Source of the DNA: Nitrospirota bacterium
GTDB taxonomy: Bacteria > JACPQY01
DNA: 64,000 bases
Reading direction: 5' to 3'
Assembly (NCBI GenBank): GCA_016180645.1
Contig: JACPAV010000018.1
Coordinates: 57,035 to 121,034, forward strand
Position 1 is the first letter of the stretch, and each line of letters starts with the position of its first letter. This document shows, one piece after another, positions 15,961 to 24,557 of this stretch. Both the position numbers and the translations under genes were made by a program. The notes under the pieces were generated by a model. It worked only from the letters and a program-made list of their open reading frames with translations. It had not been told where the DNA came from and searched no databases.

Positions 15961-18507
15961 CTAGGGGACGTCCCCTGCCCCCTTTTCCGTTTCCTTCCCC
16001 ACCTTACCTACACCCATCGATGCTTTGATTCGTCCGACCACGTCGGTCGCGATCTCGCGCACCTCCACGGGCACCGTGATTTCTTGTCCAATGTACATCC
16101 GGAGTCCGGCCATCAGCGGTTCGAATCGCCCCGCATGCGCGGAGGCCTCAATCCGTCCAAGGACCTCGCCTGCCAGTCCCCGGGCCGCAAGTTGGATTGC
16201 CAAGTCAATCACGTCTTCCACGAATCCCTCCCAATTCGGACTCTGAGCAAGAAGCGCTTCACATGTGGAGAGCGCATCGGGCAGTCGATTCATGCGCAGA
16301 TACACTCCGGCCTTTCCGGATGTACAGACTACACGCATCTGTTCGAATGACGATTCTTCACGAGTGCTACAGAGCACGATTGCATCGTCGTAACGAGCAA
16401 GGCTCTCCTCATCGCGACCGATAAACTCCAGCAAAAGCGCCTTCAGCATGAGCGCTTTGATTCTTCCCTCCACGCTCGCGGCTTCCTCACGCCCCACGAG
16501 TTTTTCCACAGCGGCGTCACACATCGCGATGGCCCTCTCGTGCTGTGAATCTCTGCCCAGCGCGAAGCCTTTCTCGATCAGCACATCGGCGACCCGTTCG
16601 GGCGTCGCGAGATCCGGGCTGCGGTCGAAGCGTGAAAGTACATCGTCAAAAATCCCAATCGACTCCTTGTAACGACCTTGTTCCCGGAGATCCTGACCCT
16701 TGCGGAGGAGGGCAATAACAACCGGCTCGGCAAGAGCCAACTCATTGTTCTGGCCGGAGAGTGACACGATATCATCATAAACCGCAGCGGCTTCCCGCGG
16801 CCGCCCAAGATCACGCAAAGCGTCGCCTTTTCTTACCAGTCCGCTGGCGACTAGATTCATGACCGCCGTTTCCTGCCGGCCGTCAAGCCGTCGCGCCATT
16901 TCATCGATCGCGGCAATTCCTTCTTCCTTGCGACCCAGTCGCACCAGCCCATCACTTCTCATGGCATATGCAACGCCCACCAAACGGGCAAACCTCGGGT
17001 CGGTCATGTTTCGATAGCGTGAGATGAAGTTGTCCAAATCCGCTACGGCTGTTTCGAAGTTGCCCTTGACCATGTCCACGACAATTGATGAAAGGGCCGA
17101 CCGCAGTTCCCGGAGTTCTCTGTCCTGAGATTCCCCGTCACGGAGCAGATCCCCACCTTCGATGGCTTCGATCAGCGCTCTCGTCTCCGGCCATTCTCGA
17201 AATGTGCTATCCGTCGCTGACAAGACTTCCATCCCAACCACGGGTTCCGTGGCAAAACGTTTGCGGAGATAGTGCCAAGCTTCAAGGTAAATCGGTCTAT
17301 CCTCCGTTCTTGCGGCAACCGCTTCCTTCGAAAGAGCCGCCGCGAACTTGACGGGGCCGTAAAAAGGAACCATGAATTCGACGACCCCGCGCGCGCGTTG
17401 GGCCTGCGTGCCGCTCTGCCGCATGAGGAGATAAAGGTTGAACAAGCGTTCGGCCACTTGGTAAAGCTTCTTCCGACCTTTTTGCCCCATCTCAACCTCC
17501 ATGACCGCCCCTCTCTGGACCAGACGTCCCATGATCTGGCTGCACTTGTTCACGTTTTCGCGGGCCAACCGTGCCGCTTCCCGGGCGCCGGCCGGCTTCC
17601 AGAGTTCCGCAAGAGTCACAAAAACCCGGCGTTCCAAGGGGGACAGACCTTCGATACATGCCTTGAAGTACGTCGTGTGGTCGTCGATCAACTCGTCCAA
17701 TTCGCCGAGAATCTCCCGAAACGGACGCCCGACTGAAAATGAAGCCAAAATTGCCACAAGCCTGGGGTTTCCACCGGTCAATATTTGGACGGCTCTCGCT
17801 CGCTCGCCCTCCAACTCCGATTTCACAACGTTCTCCCACATCGATTTGCATTCAGCCTGGGTCAAACGTTCAAGCTTGATCTCACGGAAAAGTTCGTACA
17901 TGGACTTCTTCGCTTTCTCCACCTCATCAAAACGTTGCGTGGCGGTGGCCACCATCATGATTCGGGAATCCCCCAGCATCGTCTTCCGAATGTCCCATCC
18001 CGCGTCGTCGCTCGCCTGCTCGTCGAACAGCAGGTTGAAGTTTTCCACCGCGATCAGGAGGCGTTTCCCCTCCTCGTCAGCCAATTCAAAAAGCCGGGCC
18101 AATACCTGTTCACGGAGACGCTCGGGGTCCTGCTCTATCCGCAGCTTCTCGTGGGCGGCTCTCCACCGTTCAGGATTTCTCACGCCGCAGTCCGGCACGA
18201 TCCGCAGGGCCTCGAGCCACAACTCCCCGGCCGTGGAGATGCTGTATGCCTCCTCGGGTAGGACGATCGGAAGCCACCGATTGCCGAGTCCCACCGTCTC
18301 TCGAATCGCCAGGGCCAATCGCCTCACGAGCATGCTTTTCCCGTAACCCCTCGGGCCTATCACAAGGACGTGCTGATTGGCCTGACCGGTGTTTTCCCTC
18401 ACGATCCGGATGAGACTCTCCAATTCAGCCAATCGCACCGTGAAGGAGGCGCGCAGTTCCTCCGGTGTGAGAAATGCCGGATTATGCTTGATGATCCGGG
18501 CGGGCAT
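15961..18507 (-). CDS. Large P-loop ATPase with C-terminal TPR-like repeats
   Basis: The 848-residue protein has an ORC/STAND-like ATPase module at the N-terminus. Walker A is GPRGYGKS (residues 51-58). The Walker B-like strand RLLIAVENFN (149-158) has Glu and Asn where DE/DD is usual. A winged-helix region follows to about residue 400. From about 480 to 800 there are alpha-helical TPR-like repeats of about 40 residues (for example KGDALRDLGRPREAAAVYDD and KGQDLREQGRYKESIGIFDD). Such ATPase-TPR chains often act as sensors or switches. The start is the ATG giving MPARIIKHNP, two bases after the stop of the smaller ATPase gene, so both belong to one operon. Function is unknown; a defence or signalling role is inference. 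Confidence 0.75.
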   Translation of the reverse strand: MPARIIKHNPAFLTPEELRASFTVRLAELESLIRIVRENTGQANQHVLVIGPRGYGKSMLVRRLALAIRETVGLGNRWLPIVLPEEAYSISTAGELWLEALRIVPDCGVRNPERWRAAHEKLRIEQDPERLREQVLARLFELADEEGKRLLIAVENFNLLFDEQASDDAGWDIRKTMLGDSRIMMVATATQRFDEVEKAKKSMYELFREIKLERLTQAECKSMWENVVKSELEGERARAVQILTGGNPRLVAILASFSVGRPFREILGELDELIDDHTTYFKACIEGLSPLERRVFVTLAELWKPAGAREAARLARENVNKCSQIMGRLVQRGAVMEVEMGQKGRKKLYQVAERLFNLYLLMRQSGTQAQRARGVVEFMVPFYGPVKFAAALSKEAVAARTEDRPIYLEAWHYLRKRFATEPVVGMEVLSATDSTFREWPETRALIEAIEGGDLLRDGESQDRELRELRSALSSIVVDMVKGNFETAVADLDNFISRYRNMTDPRFARLVGVAYAMRSDGLVRLGRKEEGIAAIDEMARRLDGRQETAVMNLVASGLVRKGDALRDLGRPREAAAVYDDIVSLSGQNNELALAEPVVIALLRKGQDLREQGRYKESIGIFDDVLSRFDRSPDLATPERVADVLIEKGFALGRDSQHERAIAMCDAAVEKLVGREEAASVEGRIKALMLKALLLEFIGRDEESLARYDDAIVLCSTREESSFEQMRVVCTSGKAGVYLRMNRLPDALSTCEALLAQSPNWEGFVEDVIDLAIQLAARGLAGEVLGRIEASAHAGRFEPLMAGLRMYIGQEITVPVEVREIATDVVGRIKASMGVGKVGKETEKGAGDVP

Positions 18508-18509
18508 GG

Positions 18510-19763
18510 CTATCGATCCGATCCAGAGGGTGGGACGTGTCCTTGTTTGAAACGCCTCTCCCACCAATCCCGCAGCAGTAGCGATTGAAAGACGTGGCCG
18601 TTTTTCTTCTCGTCAAACCGGAGATAGCCGTCGTGTTCGAGCACTCGGAGGACGTTGCCCAATTCTTCGCCGGGGTTTGCGCCTTTGGGGAGCGCGCGGC
18701 GGGCCAGCGCCTGCGCCATCGCGCCGTCAACCACCCCGTTGACCGCCGCTTCAGTCAGCAGGTCGGGCGCAAGTGGGACGTGTGCGGACCCGAGCACCCG
18801 CAAGAGTCGTTCTTCGTAGTCGGCCAACTCGGCGTGGCCCCTCGTTCCGAGCATCTGCTCCGTGTAGACCCGCTCAACATCCCGCACGGTGGCCGTTTTC
18901 GATCCCCTCCGTTCACAATCGTCGTGGACATGCCCGAAGTACATCTGTACATGGTGGGGCACGAGCCAACCCAGCCGATTAAGCATTGCCTCCCTCACCC
19001 CTTGAGGGATGGCAAGACCATACGAGCGGGCCAGCGCCTCCAGACAGCCATCCGCAACCTCGCGCGACCAAACAGGAAGGTCGAATGACCTCAGATGCCC
19101 AATCGTGTGGCTCAGTTTCACTCGATGGAGGACCGGCTCAAGACCAATCGATCCGCACAGGACAACGCGGACGTGCCCCTTGTGCTCCTGACACATCTTC
19201 CTCAGCCAAGACAAGAATACGCCCGCCTTTTGTATCCCGTCGGTCGTCGCATCTTGTGCCCCACCCCGCAGGAGGCGGTCCACCATGATGGGCAGTTCAT
19301 CAAAACATGCTACGACCGGTTTCTCCGCCTCCGCGAGCGCGGCGAACAGACGCTCCCCCTTGACCTGCCAGGCTTCAGCGGTGCCTTCCCGGATTTTCAA
19401 CTTCACAACATCGATCGACACTTCATCGACCTTGTCGCGGATGCCCTCGACTACGGTCTTGAAAACATCCAGCGTCAGCTTCCAGAGGTTCTTGTAAGGC
19501 TGGGTGGCCATCGAGAGGGCGACGATGACATCTTCCGGCGAGGAACAATCCTCGACGTCCACGAACAGCAGAATATCCCTGTCTCTCGTTCTCAACCGGC
19601 GTATCATCTCTCGGAGCAGACTGGTTTTTCCCACTCGCCGAGGAGCAACGACCAGGATATTCTCCCCTCCGTCTATCAGTTCAGTGAGCCGCTCGATTTC
19701 ATGGTCCCGATCCCAGAAGTCATCGCCGTCCACCCAAACTCCGACCTTGTTTCTGAGTTCCAT
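18510..19763 (-). CDS. AAA/ORC-like ATPase with C-terminal winged-helix region
   Basis: This 417-residue protein is an archaeal-ATPase-type (STAND-like) P-loop NTPase. Walker A is APRRVGKT (40-47), Walker B is VVACFDE (150-156), and a sensor-like VVLCGSIGLEP follows near residue 205. The last ~120 residues are helical and look like a winged helix ending in an LRDWWERR block. I placed the start at ATG 19763, because GGAGG (complement of 19772-19776) lies eight bases before it; the ATG at 19778 would include that ribosome site in the coding region. It is the first gene of a two-ATPase operon with its own promoter and operator-like palindrome, between inverted copies of a palindromic element. 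Confidence 0.78.
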   Translation of the reverse strand: MELRNKVGVWVDGDDFWDRDHEIERLTELIDGGENILVVAPRRVGKTSLLREMIRRLRTRDRDILLFVDVEDCSSPEDVIVALSMATQPYKNLWKLTLDVFKTVVEGIRDKVDEVSIDVVKLKIREGTAEAWQVKGERLFAALAEAEKPVVACFDELPIMVDRLLRGGAQDATTDGIQKAGVFLSWLRKMCQEHKGHVRVVLCGSIGLEPVLHRVKLSHTIGHLRSFDLPVWSREVADGCLEALARSYGLAIPQGVREAMLNRLGWLVPHHVQMYFGHVHDDCERRGSKTATVRDVERVYTEQMLGTRGHAELADYEERLLRVLGSAHVPLAPDLLTEAAVNGVVDGAMAQALARRALPKGANPGEELGNVLRVLEHDGYLRFDEKKNGHVFQSLLLRDWWERRFKQGHVPPSGSDR

Positions 19764-19787
19764 CGATGTTGCCTCCATACATATATC

Positions 19788-19818
19788 ACAACACTACCGT
19801 TGCCAACAGTATTGTTGT
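19788..19818 (-). promoter_or_regulatory. 31 bp operator-like palindrome upstream of the ATPase pair
   Basis: The two 15-base half-sites around a single central base read, on the + strand, ACAACACTACCGTTG and CAACAGTATTGTTGT. They are inverted repeats with 13 of 15 positions complementary. The palindrome overlaps the predicted -10 box and the start of the transcript, the usual place for a repressor. It lies 24 bases before the chosen start codon of the ATPase gene. Local sequence is AT-rich compared with its surroundings. Confidence 0.7.
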
Positions 19819-19842
19819 AATAAGTATTTACATTCTTGTCAA
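19814..19842 (-). promoter_or_regulatory. Predicted sigma-70-type promoter of the ATPase operon
   Basis: On the minus strand a perfect -35 TTGACA (complement of 19837-19842) is followed, 17 bases later, by TACAAC (complement of 19814-19819), which matches the -10 consensus at four of six positions. It points toward the two ATPase genes, and its -10 overlaps the 31 bp palindrome. Confidence 0.6.
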
Positions 19843-19885
19843 GTAATTTCAGGTAATTAGTTGGCTACGACGAACTCTATTTAGA

Positions 19886-19982
19886 GCGTCTAACAGAATG
19901 CGTAGGGGAGGGTCTTCAGACCCTCCCGACAGGAGGGAGCATCTGAAGATGCTCCCCTACGAATCGGCATTCTGTTAGACGC
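19886..19982 (+). repeat. Nested-palindrome element, copy 2
   Basis: This 97-base element has perfect 16-base terminal inverted repeats: GCGTCTAACAGAATGC at left and its exact complement at right. Two inner hairpins follow the same pattern as the other copies: GGAGGGTCTTCAGACCCTCC and GGGAGCATCTGAAGATGCTCCC. Where copy 3 has GCCTC/GAGGC in its outer stem, this copy has GCGTC/GACGC; both sides changed together, keeping the pairing. Between the ATPase promoter and the SDR gene (19843-20080) nothing else is recognisable. Confidence 0.93.
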
Positions 19983-20080
19983 ATGGGGAGACTGTCAGGA
20001 TCCAGTTCTCCGACGCCGTTTTCCCTACTCGACGGGGGCCGGGAGGACCCTGACGATGGTCCCAGAATCGGTCGGAGGGT

Positions 20081-20899
20081 CTACTTCGAGACCAGAAACT
20101 TCGAGAACGGAGGGGGATTCGTGCCGGGAACGACGGCGTACTTCGAGTAGTCCGTGATGCCGATTTCCTTGAGGACGTCCTCATCCATGACCGCGCGGCC
20201 GGTGTATTCCGACGGCTTCCGGGTGACGATGGCCAAGGTGGCATCGCACATGATCTCCGGTGTTCGCCACGTTTCTTCCTGGCCCGGCCAGAAATGCTTG
20301 GTCGCCTGCGACTCGATCGCCGTAACGGGCCAGAGCGCATTGACCGCAATGTTGTGCTCCCGCATTTCCTCCGAGAGGGACTGCGCGATGAAGGTCATGC
20401 CAAGCTTCGAGAACATGTAGGCCGTTTTTCCGGGCGCGCGGTCCACCACCATCGGAGGCGACATCATGATGATGTGGCCATACTTGCGCTCGATCATCCG
20501 TGGAAGCACGGCTCGGCTGCACAGATACGCCGCGCGGGCATTCACGCCCAGAACCAGGTCGAATTTCTTCGCGGGCGTGCTTAGAACATCCGTCAGCGAA
20601 ATGGCGCCGGCGTTATTGATGAGAATGTCGATCCGGCCGAACTTCTCATAGGTACGGCGGACCATGTCGTCGATCTGTTCCTCGTGGCGTACATCGAGCT
20701 TGACGGCCAAGGCACGCCTCCCGAGGAACTGGATCTCCTTGGCCGTTTCATGAATGGTACCCGGTAGCCGGCCATCGGGCTGATCGGTTTTCCCGGTCAC
20801 CACCACATCGGCCCCTTCCTTCGCAAAGGCCAGCGCCAGCGCCTTTCCGATGCCCCGGCTCGCGCCGGTGATGATCGCCACTTGGTCCTTGAGTCGCAT
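20081..20899 (-). CDS. Short-chain dehydrogenase/reductase (SDR)
   Basis: A classical SDR of 272 residues. The nucleotide site is TGASRGIG (11-18), NNAG lies at 95-98, the catalytic Ser is Ser147 in IMMSPP, and the YxxxK pair is Tyr161/Lys165 (YMFSK). An insertion after residue 37 (TDQPDGRLPGTIHETAKEI) and the overall sequence resemble the HSDL2-like branch of SDRs. The substrate is unknown; a hydroxyacyl- or hydroxy-lipid substrate is possible. It stands alone and is divergent from yaaR (89-base gap). Confidence 0.82.
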   Translation of the reverse strand: MRLKDQVAIITGASRGIGKALALAFAKEGADVVVTGKTDQPDGRLPGTIHETAKEIQFLGRRALAVKLDVRHEEQIDDMVRRTYEKFGRIDILINNAGAISLTDVLSTPAKKFDLVLGVNARAAYLCSRAVLPRMIERKYGHIIMMSPPMVVDRAPGKTAYMFSKLGMTFIAQSLSEEMREHNIAVNALWPVTAIESQATKHFWPGQEETWRTPEIMCDATLAIVTRKPSEYTGRAVMDEDVLKEIGITDYSKYAVVPGTNPPPFSKFLVSK

Positions 20900-20988
20900 G
20901 GTCCCGGATGCTATGCATCCCGTGTGCCCGCGTCAAGAACAAAATCCGACTCGTTCCCTTCCCGGCCAATCGCGGTATACTCCCAACG

Positions 20989-21420
20989 ATGAAAGTCGGC
21001 GAGGTCCGAAGGGTGCAGGCGACGACCGCCACGCCGAGCGTGAAGGCGCGGGTGGAAGAAGCGGGTAGTGGCTCCTCCTTTTCCAATGTTTTCGATCAGG
21101 CCCAGGACCAGCAACTTCGCGAGGAGCTCCAGAAGAAGATGAAGGAGATCGATTCGGCGGCGGACGGCCTCCGCAAGGACATCAATGCCGATTCGCTGTG
21201 GGACTACCGAAGCCGCGTGAAAGAATTCGTCGAGATCATTTCCACCCGCCTCTACCACGTCCGCGGCAGGGGCGTGCTCCAAACGATGAAAGTCATCGAT
21301 ACGGTCAATGCCGAACTGGAGGAACTCACCCGGATCGCGATGGAAGGGCAGAAGAACATCCTGCGTGTCGTGCAAAAAATAGAGGAAATTCGCGGCCTCC
21401 TTCTTGATCTCTACTCGTGA
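20989..21420 (+). CDS. YaaR/DUF327-family protein
   Basis: The 143-residue helical protein matches the YaaR (DUF327) family, with a central block LWDYRSRVKEFVEIISTRLYHV and a C-terminal helix ending IRGLLLDLYS. Function in the family is not well defined. In many bacteria, best known in Firmicutes, yaaR lies just before holB, as here (one base separates them), so the arrangement itself supports the call. I began at the ATG giving MKVGEVRRVQ; the open frame further upstream lies in a non-coding part. Confidence 0.75.
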   Translation: MKVGEVRRVQATTATPSVKARVEEAGSGSSFSNVFDQAQDQQLREELQKKMKEIDSAADGLRKDINADSLWDYRSRVKEFVEIISTRLYHVRGRGVLQTMKVIDTVNAELEELTRIAMEGQKNILRVVQKIEEIRGLLLDLYS

Positions 21421-21421
21421 C

Positions 21422-22453
21422 ATGAGCTTCGCCGACATTCACGGCCAGGATCGGGCGATCGGCCGGCTGCGTGGTTTCCTTCAAACCGACGTCGTTCCAC
21501 AAGCCCTGCTTTTCGTCGGGCCCGAAGGGACCGGGAAAGCCAAAGCGGCCCTCACGTTCGCCAGAGCCCTGAATTGTGGGCGGACCGACCGACAAAATGA
21601 ACGAATGCAAGACTTGACACCATTTCAGAGGCGAATCGAGCCCTGTGGGTCCGGTGAGGAGGCGTGCACCTCCTGCCGATTGATCGCCGCCTCCACGCAC
21701 CCGGACGTCCTGGCGGTTGGTCCGGATGAGAGCCGATTGAAAGTCGATCAGGTCCGGGAGGCCCTCGAAATGATCCGCCTCCGGCGTCTCTCCGCCCGAA
21801 GGCGAGTGGTCATCTTTCTCGACGCGCACACACTCATGCTCCAGGCCGCCAACGCGCTGCTGAAAACCCTCGAAGAACCGCCGGAGGCCACTTCGCTCAT
21901 CCTGGTTGCCCAAGGAACGCGGGGGATTCCTCTCACCGTCCTCTCCCGTTGCTGGCCCGTGCGGTTCTCCCCATTGCGAGAAGGTACTTTGAAATCCACC
22001 GTCGATTTCTCCGGACTTTCCCCCGAGCATGCCGAACGAGTCGCGGCCTACGGCCACGGCATTCCCGGCAAGGCGGCCCGGTACGTCGCGTGGTTCAAGT
22101 CCGGCGAGGCGATGAAGTTCCTCAGCGCATATTGGTCAGGGGTTCGCGAGGGCGGCGGCTCGGCCCTCTCCTTTTCGGAAAAGTACGGGCGGGACAAGGA
22201 GGATTTCGCCTCTCGCTTGGATCTGCTGGCGGACGCGCTCAATGCGGGTCTCGTGAGAAGCCTGTCCCCCGCCGAGAAGTCGCCCTATCCTCCGAAGGTC
22301 TGGCTGGGTCTTGTCGAGAGCGTGCTCCACGCGAAACGATTTCTGGATGTCAACGCCAATCGGAGACTGATGCTCGAAGGGCTGATCTACGAAGCGCGCA
22401 ATGTCGCAGGCGTAAAGCCTGCGCCTACAACTTCCAGCCCGGGGCCCCGGTAG
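21422..22453 (+). CDS. holB: DNA polymerase III delta' subunit
   Basis: The delta' subunit is part of the clamp loader that places the sliding clamp on DNA. The N-terminus MSFADIHGQDRAIGRL is typical. The P-loop reads GPEGTGKA (33-40), with Ala in place of Thr/Ser as often seen in this non-hydrolysing subunit. A zinc module is formed by Cys52, Cys75, Cys82 and Cys85, and NALLKTLEEPP lies near residue 144. The chain is 343 residues. The last ~15 residues (AGVKPAPTTSSPGPR) look unrelated to the family and are encoded by a palindromic REP-like sequence, so the natural C-terminus may have been replaced by its insertion. Confidence 0.87.
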   Translation: MSFADIHGQDRAIGRLRGFLQTDVVPQALLFVGPEGTGKAKAALTFARALNCGRTDRQNERMQDLTPFQRRIEPCGSGEEACTSCRLIAASTHPDVLAVGPDESRLKVDQVREALEMIRLRRLSARRRVVIFLDAHTLMLQAANALLKTLEEPPEATSLILVAQGTRGIPLTVLSRCWPVRFSPLREGTLKSTVDFSGLSPEHAERVAAYGHGIPGKAARYVAWFKSGEAMKFLSAYWSGVREGGGSALSFSEKYGRDKEDFASRLDLLADALNAGLVRSLSPAEKSPYPPKVWLGLVESVLHAKRFLDVNANRRLMLEGLIYEARNVAGVKPAPTTSSPGPR

Positions 22454-22471
22454 CCGCGGTCTTCAGCCCGC
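22406..22471 (+). repeat. REP-like hairpins overlapping the 3' end of holB
   Basis: GCAGGC-GTAAA-GCCTGC (22406-22422) forms a perfect stem inside the last codons of holB. A second, smaller hairpin, GCGG...CCGC with loop TCTTCAGC (22456-22471), lies just after the stop. The style (GTAGG-like ends, a central CTTCAG loop) recalls the ~100 bp palindromic elements nearby. The unit may be a diverged relative and may also act as a transcription terminator between the convergent holB and nhaD-like genes. Confidence 0.5.
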
Positions 22472-22490
22472 GCATCCAACAGGCACGACC

Positions 22491-23786
22491 TCAGACCGTC
22501 CTGAAGAAAATCCACCAGTCGAGAACGAAGATCGGGATCAGAAGCGGGATCGAGTACTTGAACATGTACCCGATGAAACTCGCCGTCGGCACGCCGGACT
22601 GCTCTGAAATCGTCTTGACCATGAAGTTCGGCGCGTTGCCGATGTAGGTGTTCGCTCCGAAAAAAACCGCGCCCATCGATATCGCGCGGATGTAGTCCGC
22701 GTGATTCACCAGGAGATAGTGCACGGCTTCATGCTCGGGCGCTCCCGGCGCCTTGAGGCCCATCGCGGCACTCAGGAAGTTCAGATAGGTAGGCGCGTTG
22801 TCCAGAAAGCTCGATAGGATCCCCGTGGCGAAAAAGAAATGGCCTGGCGAGGATACCCCCAGCGTCGAGGCGTTCTGTTCCAACCAATCCAGCGCCGGCA
22901 TCATCGTGGCGAAGATGCCGGCGAAGAGAATCGCCACCTCACGAATCGGCTCGAAATTGAACTCGTTGAACTTCAACGCCTCCTTGTTCGAGAACTTGTA
23001 AGCCAGCACGGAAACCGCAATCATGATGATCTCCCGAACCGGCGTATCGAGAAAGACGGAGCCGAGGATGACGGCCAGGAATCCGACATTCTGAATGCCC
23101 TTGAAGGTGAGTTTGTGGGGCACCTCGGGGAGCGTCGAATTGACCTTCCTGTAGTGGTAGGTATCGATGGCGAAAAACAAGGCGAGAATCAGTCCGTTCG
23201 TAAACGCCCAGATCGGCCAGACATTCTTGAAAACCCAAAAGAACGGGATTCCTTTTAAGTACCCGAGGAAGAGCGGCGGATCGCCGATGGGCGTCAACGC
23301 GCCGCCGCAGTTGCTCACCACGAAGATAAAGAAGATCACGTGGTAGCCCTTGATCCGGGTCTTGTTCAGCCGGAGGTACGACCGGATGAGGAGCATCGAT
23401 GCGCCCGTGGTGCCCAACAGATTCGAGACGACGGCGCCGAACAGGAGGAGCAGCGTGTTCGCCAGCGGCGTCGATTTCCGTTCGATGTCGATCAGGATGC
23501 CGCTCGACACCACGAACAGGGAGCCGATGAGGCAGATGAAACTGAAGTATTCCACCAGGGTGTGCCAGGGTCGTTCGTAATACCGGAGATAACCCAGGTA
23601 GTACGCGACGCTCACGACACCCAGAACAAGACTGACGTGGGGATAGTGCTTTTCCCACCAGTGCTTCTTGAATAGAGGAACAAACGCGATGGCGAGCAGG
23701 AGCAGGGCGAACGGCGTGGACATCGCCAGCGGGATGTCCGGACGGATCGCGTGGCCCGCGGCTTCGGAGGCGAAGGCCGGCGTCAT
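22491..23786 (-). CDS. NhaD-type sodium:proton antiporter (ion transporter superfamily)
   Basis: The 431-residue membrane protein has about 11-12 helices. Conserved blocks are VVSNLLGTTGASMLL near residue 125, CGGALTPIGDPPLFLGYLKG near 160, SSFLDNAPTYLNFL near 335 and GANTYIGNAPNFMVK near 390; these are typical of the NhaD and citrate/arsenite-type families. It most likely exchanges sodium for protons. It lies 49 bases downstream of the PuuD-like gene on the same strand and is probably co-transcribed with it. It is convergent with holB (37-base gap). Confidence 0.82.
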   Translation of the reverse strand: MTPAFASEAAGHAIRPDIPLAMSTPFALLLLAIAFVPLFKKHWWEKHYPHVSLVLGVVSVAYYLGYLRYYERPWHTLVEYFSFICLIGSLFVVSSGILIDIERKSTPLANTLLLLFGAVVSNLLGTTGASMLLIRSYLRLNKTRIKGYHVIFFIFVVSNCGGALTPIGDPPLFLGYLKGIPFFWVFKNVWPIWAFTNGLILALFFAIDTYHYRKVNSTLPEVPHKLTFKGIQNVGFLAVILGSVFLDTPVREIIMIAVSVLAYKFSNKEALKFNEFNFEPIREVAILFAGIFATMMPALDWLEQNASTLGVSSPGHFFFATGILSSFLDNAPTYLNFLSAAMGLKAPGAPEHEAVHYLLVNHADYIRAISMGAVFFGANTYIGNAPNFMVKTISEQSGVPTASFIGYMFKYSIPLLIPIFVLDWWIFFRTV

Positions 23787-23835
23787 TTCACACCGACCGG
23801 CGATGGGATGGAAACTCTCTGCCCGATGCGCTTGT

Positions 23836-24501
23836 TCACATCGTCAGCCCGGAGAACAGCATCGGGCTGTGGTTCGCGGTCATGAAGAACAGCATCGGAA
23901 GCGAGAGCCAGGCATTGGTACGGGATGCCAGAAAAGCGCGACGCGCGCACAGGGGCTTCTCCTCCGGAGTCGCCTGCACCAGTCCCAACACTTTCTTCTG
24001 GTTCGGCCAGATGATGAGCCAGACATTCAGGAACATGATCGTCCCGAAACCGCCGCCGATGGCGATGAAAAGCGTATTGGGAGAGGCGATACTGGGATCG
24101 ATCCACGCCACGCCCGCCACCGCGAGAATCAGCGCCACCGCGCCGATGATCACGGCGAGAAGTTTCCCATTGTTGAGGGCGCCCTTCGCCGGCTGAAGGA
24201 GCGAGTAGATGATCGCATACGCCACGCCAACCACCACGGCCCACTTCAGCAGGGCTGCTTTCGGCGCCGCCAGATGGATAAAGTAGATCAAGCCGGAGAC
24301 GAACGTCACCATGGCCGAGTGCCTGAACCAATAGAGGGCCCGCGGTTGAAGCTTGGGATTCACTTTCGGCTTCACCTCCGCTTCCAATTCTTTCTGGAAG
24401 GGCACGTTCACCAGGTTGAAAAAATATAGGAGGCCGATCCATAGAACACCGGCCACGACGTGAATCCATCTTAGAACCAGCAACAGAGTCGCTTTGTCCA
24501 T
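23836..24501 (-). CDS. PuuD-like (DUF989) seven-helix membrane protein without cytochrome domain
   Basis: The 221-residue protein has about seven membrane helices. The first carries RWIHVVAGVLWIGLLYFFN, and a later block reads FLNVWLIIWPNQKKVLGL; both are characteristic of the membrane domain of urate hydroxylase PuuD. Known PuuD also has a cytochrome c domain, which is lacking here, so urate oxidation cannot be concluded. A strong ribosome site (GAGGAGG on the minus strand) precedes the ATG. It shares an operon with the NhaD-like antiporter, and a palindromic element lies about 57 bases upstream. Confidence 0.7.
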   Translation of the reverse strand: MDKATLLLVLRWIHVVAGVLWIGLLYFFNLVNVPFQKELEAEVKPKVNPKLQPRALYWFRHSAMVTFVSGLIYFIHLAAPKAALLKWAVVVGVAYAIIYSLLQPAKGALNNGKLLAVIIGAVALILAVAGVAWIDPSIASPNTLFIAIGGGFGTIMFLNVWLIIWPNQKKVLGLVQATPEEKPLCARRAFLASRTNAWLSLPMLFFMTANHSPMLFSGLTM

Positions 24502-24557
24502 ACTACCTCCTCATCCCTGTCATGAAGTTCGAACCTTGCAATACGATTGATCTTCCA

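Noticed and set aside
23836-24501. Urate hydroxylase PuuD
   Set aside because: Only the membrane domain resembles PuuD; the cytochrome c part is lacking and no purine genes are near.
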